NCBI GenBank assembly: GCA_018066065.1
Contig: JAGHSC010000276.1
Span: 1 to 17,454 of the forward strand
Source: Candidatus Cryptobacteroides faecihippi
Lineage (GTDB): Bacteria > Bacteroidota > Bacteroidia > Bacteroidales > UBA932
Direction: 5' to 3'
DNA length: 17,454 nucleotides
The first letter of the stretch is position 1. Every line of letters starts with the position of its first letter. The notes beneath the pieces were generated by a model. It was not told where the DNA came from. It made no database searches and saw only the letters and a program-made list of their open reading frames with translations. The translations under genes were made by a program, and so were the position numbers. Below, piece by piece: positions 1 to 6,874 of the stretch.

Positions 1-802
1 CATCAGGGATGAGCTCGTCCTCGTGGAGGGACATACCGATCTTTCCGCCCTGTGCCTTGATGAAGGTGTAACCCATACCACCACCGATGATGAGGTCGTC
101 AACCTTGTCGAGGAGGTTCTTGATGACACCGAGCTTGCTGGATACCTTTGAACCGCCGATGATTGCGGTGAAAGGACGCTGTGCGTTCTTGAGGGCGTTG
201 TCGATGGCCTTGACTTCCTTCTCCATGAGGTAGCCGAACATCTTGTCCTGTGGGAAGTACTCAGCGATGAGAGCGGTTGAACCGTGTGCACGGTGAGCTG
301 TTCCGAATGCGTCGTTGATGTAGCAGTCAGCGTAGGAAGCGAGCTTCTTGACGAACTCCTTCTGGCTGGCCTTCACAGCAGCCTTGGCTGCCTTCTTCTC
401 CTCGTCGGTAGCATCCTCTGCGAGTCCCCTTGGCTTGCCTTCCTCTTCAGCGTAGAAACGGAGGTTCTCAAGGAGGAGGACCTCACCTGGCTTGAGGGCA
501 GCAGCCTGCTCGTCAGCCTTCTGGCAATCCTCTGCAAACTGTACAGGAACGCCGAGGCACTCTGAGACATGACCGATGATGTGCTTGAGAGAGAACTTTG
601 CGGTAACTCCCTTTGGACGTCCGAGGTGAGACATGATGATGAGCGCACCACCGCTTGCAAGAACCTTCTTGAGAGTAGGGAGAGCGGCACGGATACGGGT
701 GTCATCAGTGATGTTGAAATTCTCGTCGAGAGGAACGTTGAAGTCCACTCTGACAATCGCCTTCTTTCCAGTGAAGTCGTAAGAGTCGATGTGCTGTTGC
801 AT
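1..802 (-). CDS. pgk: Phosphoglycerate kinase, partial (C-terminal end outside window)
   Basis: Glycolytic and gluconeogenic enzyme of the cytoplasm that transfers phosphate between 1,3-bisphosphoglycerate and ADP. Reading leftwards from the ATG at 802-800, the frame stays open to base 1, giving about 267 residues of an enzyme normally near 415. Hallmarks are the N-terminal substrate-binding stretch KKAIVRVDFNVPLDENF (about residues 13-29), the SHLGRPKG loop, LLENLRFY, a DAFGTAHRAHGST segment and the hinge-region RPFTAIIGGSKVSSKLGVI. The C-terminal nucleotide-binding part is mostly missing only because the window ends. The gene is divergent from the methyltransferase gene; a TATATTTG box at 853-846 (minus) predicts a leader of about 40 bases. 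The identification is secure; only the 3' end is unseen. Confidence 0.97.
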   Translation of the reverse strand, partial: MQQHIDSYDFTGKKAIVRVDFNVPLDENFNITDDTRIRAALPTLKKVLASGGALIIMSHLGRPKGVTAKFSLKHIIGHVSECLGVPVQFAEDCQKADEQAAALKPGEVLLLENLRFYAEEEGKPRGLAEDATDEEKKAAKAAVKASQKEFVKKLASYADCYINDAFGTAHRAHGSTALIAEYFPQDKMFGYLMEKEVKAIDNALKNAQRPFTAIIGGSKVSSKLGVIKNLLDKVDDLIIGGGMGYTFIKAQGGKIGMSLHEDELIPD

Positions 803-845
803 GATAGTATTGATTTGATTCTATAAGTTTCTACATTATAACTCG

Positions 846-853
846 CAAATATA
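846..853 (-). promoter_or_regulatory. Candidate -7 box for pgk (TATATTTG)
   Basis: Read on the minus strand this is TATATTTG, an exact match to the Bacteroidota -7 consensus TAnnTTTG. It lies 43 bases before the pgk ATG, which predicts transcription starting near base 842 and a leader of about 40 bases. No clear TTTG -33 element is visible at the expected distance. Confidence 0.6.
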
Positions 854-876
854 AGAAAAAGATGGGGAATTTGGAG

Positions 877-884
877 TATCTTTG
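877..884 (+). promoter_or_regulatory. Candidate -7 box for the methyltransferase gene (TATCTTTG)
   Basis: TATCTTTG matches TAnnTTTG exactly. It is followed by four bases (CTGC) and then the ATG at 889. Because the box spans about -11 to -4, transcription should begin at or next to the A of this ATG, giving a leaderless message. The -33 element is weak. The box is back-to-back with the pgk box, 23 bases apart. Confidence 0.65.
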
Positions 885-888
885 CTGC

Positions 889-1797
889 ATGACGATCGAA
901 TATCCATCCCAGTCCTGGAAGGACTACGAACTTATCGACTCCGGAAGAGGCTTCAAGCTTGAAAGATTCGGAGACTTCATCCTGTCGCGTCCCGAGCCGA
1001 AGGCTCTGTGGGACAAATCGCTCAGCGATGAGGAGTGGAACAGATTGACTCACACCAGGTTCACTCCGGGAGCAGGCTTTGCAAAGGCCGGCAAGGAGGA
1101 CAGTGGCACATGGGACAGGATCCGCAGGATGCCTGACCAGTGGTGGATCCGCTACAACGGGGGTCCACAGTTCAGCCTGAGGCTTGGACTGACTTCGTTC
1201 AAGCACGTCGGTGTATTCCCCGAGCAGGCTGCGAACTGGGAGTACATCTACAGGCAGACAAGGTCGATTGCAGAGAAGACCGGAGAGAAGCCCAAGGTCC
1301 TCAACCTGTTTGCCTACACCGGTGGAGCCTCGATCGCGGCGAGATGCGCCGGAGCAGATGTGACGCATCTTGATTCCGTGCGCCAGGTGGTCACCTGGGC
1401 ACACGAGAACCAGGACAGGAGCGGGCTCGACGGGATCCGCTGGGTCGTCGAGGATGCGATGAAGTTCGCAAGGCGCGAGGCAAAGAGAGGCAACAAGTAC
1501 AACGGAATCATCCTTGACCCTCCTGCCTACGGACACGGACCCGGCGGAGAGAAATGGAAGCTGGACGGGTGCCTTTTCGACATGATGAAGTCCGTCGGCC
1601 AGATCCTCGCCGACAAGGACAGCTTCCTCGTCCTCAACCTCTACTCGAATGGATTCTCCGCGATCCTCGGCGAGACGGTGGTACGCCAGGCATTCTCCCT
1701 GGGAGCAGATGTCGAGCTTGAGTCCGGCGAGCTGGTCCTCAGGGACAGATTCGGGAAGAACCTCCCACTGAGCATATTCGTAAGGCTTAGAAGATAG
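889..1797 (+). CDS. Class I SAM-dependent methyltransferase, RlmI/YccW-like (COG1092 type)
   Basis: Predicted cytoplasmic methyltransferase of 302 residues, related to the 23S rRNA m5C methyltransferase RlmI. SAM-binding motif I is VLNLFAYTGGAS (about 137-148), an acidic motif II follows at THLDS (159-163), and motif IV is ILDPPAYGHGP (208-218). DPP[AS]Y is the usual catalytic loop of this group. The N-terminal PUA domain of RlmI is absent; instead there is a short beta-rich N-terminal part (LIDSGRGFKLERFGDFILSRP) typical of the shorter PF10672-like members. I chose the ATG at 889 over the in-frame ATG at 862, because the TATCTTTG promoter box at 877-884 lies inside the longer version. The gene is monocistronic and ends at a bidirectional terminator. 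The substrate (rRNA or another RNA) is inferred, not shown. Confidence 0.85.
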   Translation: MTIEYPSQSWKDYELIDSGRGFKLERFGDFILSRPEPKALWDKSLSDEEWNRLTHTRFTPGAGFAKAGKEDSGTWDRIRRMPDQWWIRYNGGPQFSLRLGLTSFKHVGVFPEQAANWEYIYRQTRSIAEKTGEKPKVLNLFAYTGGASIAARCAGADVTHLDSVRQVVTWAHENQDRSGLDGIRWVVEDAMKFARREAKRGNKYNGIILDPPAYGHGPGGEKWKLDGCLFDMMKSVGQILADKDSFLVLNLYSNGFSAILGETVVRQAFSLGADVELESGELVLRDRFGKNLPLSIFVRLRR

Positions 1798-1814
1798 TTC
1801 CCGCACAGGGAGAT

Positions 1815-1856
1815 AAAAAAGGAAGAGGCGACCTTGCGGCCGCCTCTCTCTTTTTT
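1815..1856. terminator. Bidirectional intrinsic terminator between the methyltransferase and BACON genes
   Basis: A GC-rich stem AGAGGCG (1824-1830) / CGCCTCT (1841-1847) has two further inner C-G pairs. It is flanked by six A (1815-1820) on the left and six T (1851-1856) on the right. Each strand therefore reads hairpin followed by a U run, so the element can end the plus-strand methyltransferase transcript and the converging minus-strand SusC operon transcript. Confidence 0.85.
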
Positions 1857-1869
1857 CATGTCGACTACC

Positions 1870-2955
1870 CTACTTCTGTGTGAAGGTTGGGAAAAAGACT
1901 CCGAGTACTGAAGACTTCCTGTTCGTGCTGGCGAGGGTGGTGCCTTCCTCCACGGTGAAGGTGTAGAGGGAGAATCCAGAAGACTTTCTCGAAGCGTTGA
2001 AGAGCGGAGCAGAGTCATGAAGTTCAAGAGTGTACTTCTTGTTGGCGTACTTGTAGGTAAAGTAGATGTAGTAAGACTCGGCTGTGCTGTATGACACATA
2101 GTTGCTTGCGAAGTCAAGCGTTCCGTGGTTCACGATGACATACTCCCAGAGGCCTTCGCCGTAAGGGCCGAGGTACTGGGTGTTCTTGATGACAAGCTGC
2201 TCAGTGGCAGGATTGTACCTGATCGGAATCTTGTAGTCATAGGTGGAGCTGGCGGTAATGCCTGAGATGTAGTACAGGTCTGTGTCCTTCTCATCCCTTT
2301 CGATCGTGACATCAAGCTTCTTGGCAGTCGCCTTGGATGAGCTTGAGAAGAAGTCGAGGGTATAGGATCCGGCAAAGTTTCTCTCGAACTTCTGCTTGAT
2401 CGTGTAGACTGTCTCGATGCCGCCGGAGATGATGGTGAAGGTACCGGTACGAGAGCCGTTTCCATCATTCTCGCCAACGGTGAGAGTGTAGCCGGCTTCG
2501 GTCTCGGTGACCTTGATCCAATCAGAGTCGGTGGTGTACTCGACAGGGAATGAAGACATTCCGGAGACAGTGACTTCACCGCCATCCATCTCGATGAGAT
2601 AGCTGGCTTCCGTGAATGAATACTCCATTCCAGTCTGCTGGGACACGACGTAGACAGATTCTCCGCCGCACTCGAGGGTGATCCTTGAGGCACGGCCGTC
2701 AAGGCTCCTGTTCTCGTCTGCGGTGACCGTCACGGTGTTGCCGGAGAGAGCGACCTGACACCACTCGGAAGCGCTGGTGACCTTGACAGGGCCATTGGCT
2801 TCGAACTGGATGGAGCCGGTTCCTCCCGGTGCGTCGAAGATGACGGACGATTTCACTATGGTGATCGGAGCGGATAACTCGATGTAGAGCGGATCCTCAT
2901 CCTTGCAGGCAACCAGCATGAGGGCGGCTGCCAGGAAAACAAACAATCTTTTCAT
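1870..2955 (-). CDS. Tandem BACON-domain lipoprotein, last gene of the SusC/D operon
   Basis: Predicted surface lipoprotein of 361 residues. The signal peptide ends in the lipobox LVAC with Cys17 as lipid anchor. It is followed by KDED, which fits the K-(D/E)2 lipoprotein export signal that sends Bacteroidota lipoproteins to the cell surface. Two BACON domains follow: about 35-108, with the SEWCQV core motif and ending VYVVSQQ, and about 115-190, with SDWIKV and ending YTIKQKF. Residues 191-361 form a beta-rich region I cannot name (FAGSYTL..., LDVTIERDEKDTDLYYISGI, IPIRYN, YTLELHD), resembling calycin-like ends of other Bacteroidota lipoproteins. Its ATG shares one base with the stop codon of the DUF4302 gene (TAATG), suggesting translational coupling. 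BACON domains are usually linked to glycan or glycoprotein binding; a ligand-capture role is inferred. Confidence 0.85.
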   Translation of the reverse strand: MKRLFVFLAAALMLVACKDEDPLYIELSAPITIVKSSVIFDAPGGTGSIQFEANGPVKVTSASEWCQVALSGNTVTVTADENRSLDGRASRITLECGGESVYVVSQQTGMEYSFTEASYLIEMDGGEVTVSGMSSFPVEYTTDSDWIKVTETEAGYTLTVGENDGNGSRTGTFTIISGGIETVYTIKQKFERNFAGSYTLDFFSSSSKATAKKLDVTIERDEKDTDLYYISGITASSTYDYKIPIRYNPATEQLVIKNTQYLGPYGEGLWEYVIVNHGTLDFASNYVSYSTAESYYIYFTYKYANKKYTLELHDSAPLFNASRKSSGFSLYTFTVEEGTTLASTNRKSSVLGVFFPTFTQK

Positions 2956-4325
2956 TATTCTTTGACTTTAACAAGTGATGAAGGCTGGAACATGATGTGA
3001 GTCTTTCCGAAGAACTTGAACTCAACAGGGAGAGAGCTTCCGGATGAACGGGTCGTGGAGGTCTGGGTAGGGCCGGTGTACTGGGCGAGCCAGTAGGTGT
3101 CGATAGGCCTTGAGTAGACTCCGTTGCTGACCAGGTTGTAGGCAGGGTTCTCCTCATCGCCGTTCCAGTCGGTGACCATTCCGGCGCCTTCCGTGAATGC
3201 GAGGTAGCCAGAGGTACCGGTCGTGTTGGAAGCTGCAAGCGGAGTGATTCCGATGTACTTGCCGTTGTACTGGACAGGATCACCGTCCTTGGTGAAGTTC
3301 TGGAGAGCGAGGGTAAGGTTGCCCTTTGCCTTGCTGTAGGTAAGGATCATGTCGTAAGGCTCATCGTCACGATGGTAGACACCGTTGGCATCGTAGCCGC
3401 AGATTCCTCTCATGATGTAGGTCTGGCCCTCAACTCCAGGAACGAGTTCCACAGGGAATGTTCCGGTAGAGAATGTGAACATGTACTTGCCTGCATAGGC
3501 GTCATAAGTCCTGAATCCCTTAGGATAGACAGGCTTGAAGTTCGTCCCCTTTGCAGAGCCTTCGCTCACCGTGATGCTACCATCGTCGGCGATTGCGAGT
3601 CCGTTGATGTCGGAGGTTCCGACTGCGATCGGAGCGTAGAAACGGATTCCCTCCGGCACGACAGTGTATGCCACGTTTGAGGTCTCCGATCCAGCCGTGA
3701 CGGCAACCTGACGGTTGTCGATGTCGATTTCACCGACGAGGTCGACACTGCCGACCGTTCCGGTGAAGCCGGACATGACAATCCTGTCGTCGCTCTCGAG
3801 GAGCTTCGTGAGGTAGGAAACTGCATCCTCCGTCATCTTCCTGAGGTACATGATGTTGGAGGTCTTGCATCCGCGAAGGGTGATCAGATCGCTCTTGACG
3901 TCGCAGACCACATATTCAACCTCTCCCTCGTAAGCCTGGTAGCGGGATGAGTTAGGAGTAGCGAAGAAATGCTGGAGTGGGTTGTAGGTGTCGAAGATAA
4001 GGACAGGGCCATCTTCACTGGAAACCTGATAGAAGCTGGTTTCACTCTCAGTGATGTCCTCGGACAGCTCAGAGTGGATGGTAACCTGCATGTCCTTGTC
4101 GAACTTGAGGACGAAGGCATAGCCACCGTATCTCTGGGTTTTCTCAGGGTAGATTTCCATGAGCCAGCCGTTCTCGGCAGAGACGAGGGTCGACTTGGTC
4201 TTGTCGATCATGTCGGCGACACGCTTTGAAGAAGACTCCTCGAAGAGGTCTTCCTGCTCATAGAGGCAAGACTGCATTGAGAAGGCAGCCAGAGCCAGAA
4301 GTGAGTATATCAATACTTTTTTCAT
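2955..4325 (-). CDS. DUF4302 lipoprotein
   Basis: Lipoprotein of 456 residues with a type II signal peptide ending in Cys20 (SMQSC), expected in the outer membrane. The family call rests on several DUF4302 hallmarks in order: acidic LFEESSSKRVADMI, then ENGWLMEIYPE, GGYAFVLKFD, VTIHSEL, DGPVLIFDTYNPLQHFF and YVVCDVKSDLITLRGCK. The family has no established biochemical activity. It is commonly found next to SusC/SusD pairs and zinc metallohydrolase lipoproteins, as here. The upstream metallohydrolase stop lies two bases before this ATG, and its own TAA overlaps the ATG of the BACON gene, so the three accessory lipoproteins are probably translated as a coupled set. No catalytic motif is visible; ligand binding is the likeliest role, by inference from context. 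Confidence 0.85.
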   Translation of the reverse strand: MKKVLIYSLLALAAFSMQSCLYEQEDLFEESSSKRVADMIDKTKSTLVSAENGWLMEIYPEKTQRYGGYAFVLKFDKDMQVTIHSELSEDITESETSFYQVSSEDGPVLIFDTYNPLQHFFATPNSSRYQAYEGEVEYVVCDVKSDLITLRGCKTSNIMYLRKMTEDAVSYLTKLLESDDRIVMSGFTGTVGSVDLVGEIDIDNRQVAVTAGSETSNVAYTVVPEGIRFYAPIAVGTSDINGLAIADDGSITVSEGSAKGTNFKPVYPKGFRTYDAYAGKYMFTFSTGTFPVELVPGVEGQTYIMRGICGYDANGVYHRDDEPYDMILTYSKAKGNLTLALQNFTKDGDPVQYNGKYIGITPLAASNTTGTSGYLAFTEGAGMVTDWNGDEENPAYNLVSNGVYSRPIDTYWLAQYTGPTQTSTTRSSGSSLPVEFKFFGKTHIMFQPSSLVKVKE

Positions 4326-4327
4326 AA

Positions 4328-5254
4328 TCAGTCGACTTCAATGTTAGTAAGATCGATCTTGCCGGCAGCGATGTTGGCCTGACGGACCTGAACTGTCTGA
4401 TGGAGCTTGTCGAGATCGATGCCCCATGACTTCTGCATGTATTCCTTGACCATCTGGAGCTTGGTCTTGATCAGAGCCGAGCCATGAGCTCCATTCGTGT
4501 CAGCCTGGGTGAGCCATTCAGCCCAGACCTCATCGGAGTAGCAGACATACATGGAGAGAATCTCTGCAAAGTCCTCAGTGTAGGCATTCTGCGAATATGC
4601 GCTGATGAAACCCTTCTGGAGATAACCCGTTCCTTCATCATTCGTGGCGGCACTGAACTTGGCATCAGTCCACTCGTCTGCGACATAGTCGGCAGGGGTA
4701 ACGAACTGGTACGAGGTCGGCATGTCCTTGGTCTGGTTGAGGATGTGGGTGAACTCGTGGTGGATGGTCTTGAAGTAGTAATGGTTGAGCTGCTCGATGT
4801 CCTTCACGTACTTGCCGAGATTGTTGACACCGGTGAGGAGGATCTTGCGTCCGCCCTCGGCGGTACCGAGGACGATGGAACCATTGTTCTTGTACTCGTA
4901 GTCACCGATGCAGAAGATCATCTTTGGGAAGTTCGCACGGGTGAACTCGACACCACCGACTGCGTCGTAGGCCTCAAGGCAGAGGTACTTCACCAGGTGG
5001 GCGAGGATGATGGAATTGTTGTAGTCAGCAGGAACCGTGTAGTAGTTGTAGTCAGCCTCGATGGCCTCATAACGATACTTGAACAGGATGTTGTACGTGT
5101 CCACGAAATTCTTGTTGAGCCACAGGTCGAAAGGAGTGTACTGCACCTTGTCGACGGTGATGATGGACTCCGGGCTCATCTCATCCTTCCTGCAGGAAGA
5201 GAATGCAGCCATGGAAGCCAGCAGAAGAATTATGATAGTAATGTTCTTTTTCAT
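4328..5254 (-). CDS. Substrate import-associated zinc metallohydrolase lipoprotein (HExxH)
   Basis: Predicted outer-membrane, probably surface-exposed, zinc hydrolase of 308 residues. The signal peptide ends at Cys21 (AAFSSC) and is followed by RKDE, which fits the K-(D/E)2 surface-export signal. The zinc site is HEFTH (His166, Glu167 as general base, His170) in the context KTIHHEFTHILNQ. A likely third ligand is one of the acids in YTEDFAEIL (Glu228 or Glu231), at gluzincin-like spacing. This matches the lipoprotein family described as substrate import-associated metallohydrolases (TIGR04549 type), found beside SusC/SusD genes. It sits 12 bases after susD and 2 bases before the DUF4302 gene. 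It probably trims a peptide or glycopeptide ligand before uptake; the actual substrate is unknown. Confidence 0.88.
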   Translation of the reverse strand: MKKNITIIILLLASMAAFSSCRKDEMSPESIITVDKVQYTPFDLWLNKNFVDTYNILFKYRYEAIEADYNYYTVPADYNNSIILAHLVKYLCLEAYDAVGGVEFTRANFPKMIFCIGDYEYKNNGSIVLGTAEGGRKILLTGVNNLGKYVKDIEQLNHYYFKTIHHEFTHILNQTKDMPTSYQFVTPADYVADEWTDAKFSAATNDEGTGYLQKGFISAYSQNAYTEDFAEILSMYVCYSDEVWAEWLTQADTNGAHGSALIKTKLQMVKEYMQKSWGIDLDKLHQTVQVRQANIAAGKIDLTNIEVD

Positions 5255-5266
5255 TTCCCGACCTAA

Positions 5267-6862
5267 TTATTTGTTACGAGGATTAGGAGTCATGCCGGCA
5301 GAGATAACCCTGTTAGGGAGCTGGATGGCACGGCGAGGATCATCCTTCTTGAGGACATCGATAAGCACTGCAGGAATGCCCTGAGCGTCCATCTCGCGGC
5401 GGACGATCTCGATTCCATAGCGCTTGACATCGAACCAGCGGATACCCATAGGCATGGTCTCGATACGACGCATTCCAAGGACGCACTGGAGCATGGTCTC
5501 CTGGACAGAGCCTTCCTCTTCGATTGCGAATGCAGGGTTGAGGTGCTTCTTCTGGGTGGAGATCATTCCTTCTGAATCGGAGTATGAGTAGACGATTCCG
5601 TTGTAGAATTCCTGGACAAGATCAGTCGTGAGGGTCACAGGATCTGCGACGCACTTGACAGTCCAGAGGTTGAGGTCCTCTAGAGCCTTGGCATAATCCT
5701 TCTTGAGGATGTAAGCCGCAGCGCGGTTCAGGAGGCATTCATCACAGGTGAATGCAGGGTAGACAGCGCGTGAATAACCGGTACCTGCAACAGGGTCGGT
5801 GTACTCGAAGAGGTGTGGAAGCCTCCAGAAGATGACGTACTGGCGGTTGGTTCCTGCGTAGGACCTCATTGGAGCGATGTAGCCGTTGGCTGATGCCCAG
5901 ACCTGTGTGGCCTTTCCCGTCTCATGCTCAGACACATAGTTGCCATGCGCGAACTTCTTGTTGGTCGTGTAGGCACCGAATGTGGTTCCAAGTGTTGAGT
6001 AGGCGGTGAGAAGGAGGAGGTTGGTGTTGATGTCGGCAGAGATGTAGACATTGCCGGCAGCTGCCTGTGAAGTACTGTTCTCGGCGAGGACCTTGTAGTC
6101 GCGGAGCATGGTGGCAGGAGCGGTACCAAGGACCAGGTCTGCGTACTTGATGCACTCATCCCACTTTTCATAATAAAGGTAGAAACGGGAAGCGAATGCG
6201 TAGGCTGCCTTAGGGTTGAAATGATACTTAGGAACTGAGTAGTAGCTCTCGCTGATTTCAGGAAGAGCCTCCTGAAGGTCCTTGTCGATCATCTTGTAGA
6301 CATGCTCGACGGTTCCGCGCTCGTAGACAGGAGCAAGGGTTGTCTCAGGCTCGGTTGCATAAGGGATTCCGAGATCCTTGCCGCTCGTGGCTGGATTGTA
6401 GTTCAAGCAGAACATGTTCACAAGGATGAAATGGTTGTAGGCACGGCAGACAAGAGCCTCGGCCTTTTCCTGTTTCAGTGATTCTGTCCACTCGCCACCG
6501 TTTTCTGCGACCACCTCCTCGATTGCCTGGAGTGCATGGTTGGCAGAAGCGATGGAGCCATAGCAAGCCGTCCAGATGTTCTCAGGAGACTCGTTGTTGG
6601 ACTCGGTGATGTCCTGCCAGTGCCAGAGCTGCTCGAAGAACTGGCTGGTAACGTAGGTGTTGTTGAATTTGTCGACATCGTCAGAGAGCATCTCCGCAAC
6701 CATGACATAGTCATGATCCGGATAAGCTGAGGTCAGCAAGCTCTTGATCTTCTCCTCTGAAGTGATCTCTGCCCTGTTGTCAGGCATGACATCAAGGAAC
6801 TTGTCGCATGAGGCAAGCAGAAAAGCCAATGCAGCGAATGCAATTATACTTATCTTTTTCAT
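5267..6862 (-). CDS. RagB/SusD family nutrient-uptake outer-membrane lipoprotein
   Basis: Substrate-binding lid of the SusC channel, 531 residues. The signal peptide ends in LLASC with Cys19 as lipid anchor, followed by DKFLDVMPDN, the usual SusD mature N-terminus. Family hallmarks are the helical TPR-like scaffold (ANHALQAIEEV, EKAEALVCRAYNHFILVNMF, YAFASRFYLYYEKWDECIKYADLVL, LNRAAAYILKKDYAKALEDLN) and, near the C-terminus, the motif RRIETMPMGIRWFDVKRYG, with the typical RWFD-KRYG signature. It starts 12 bases after the SusC stop codon, the standard order and spacing. It resembles the RagB-like branch more than starch-binding SusD, but ligand type cannot be read from sequence alone. Confidence 0.96.
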   Translation of the reverse strand: MKKISIIAFAALAFLLASCDKFLDVMPDNRAEITSEEKIKSLLTSAYPDHDYVMVAEMLSDDVDKFNNTYVTSQFFEQLWHWQDITESNNESPENIWTACYGSIASANHALQAIEEVVAENGGEWTESLKQEKAEALVCRAYNHFILVNMFCLNYNPATSGKDLGIPYATEPETTLAPVYERGTVEHVYKMIDKDLQEALPEISESYYSVPKYHFNPKAAYAFASRFYLYYEKWDECIKYADLVLGTAPATMLRDYKVLAENSTSQAAAGNVYISADINTNLLLLTAYSTLGTTFGAYTTNKKFAHGNYVSEHETGKATQVWASANGYIAPMRSYAGTNRQYVIFWRLPHLFEYTDPVAGTGYSRAVYPAFTCDECLLNRAAAYILKKDYAKALEDLNLWTVKCVADPVTLTTDLVQEFYNGIVYSYSDSEGMISTQKKHLNPAFAIEEEGSVQETMLQCVLGMRRIETMPMGIRWFDVKRYGIEIVRREMDAQGIPAVLIDVLKKDDPRRAIQLPNRVISAGMTPNPRNK

Positions 6863-6874
6863 GTCAGATTCGGT

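Noticed and set aside
862..888. Nine-residue N-terminal extension of the methyltransferase
   Set aside because: These bases hold the TATCTTTG promoter box, so they are probably not transcribed. The ATG at 889 fits better.
373..1806. Long minus-strand open frame of 477 codons crossing pgk and the methyltransferase gene
   Set aside because: It overlaps pgk in another frame and lies antisense to the methyltransferase. Its translation is low-complexity, Ser/Arg/Leu-rich with no motif, while both overlapped genes have clear family signatures.
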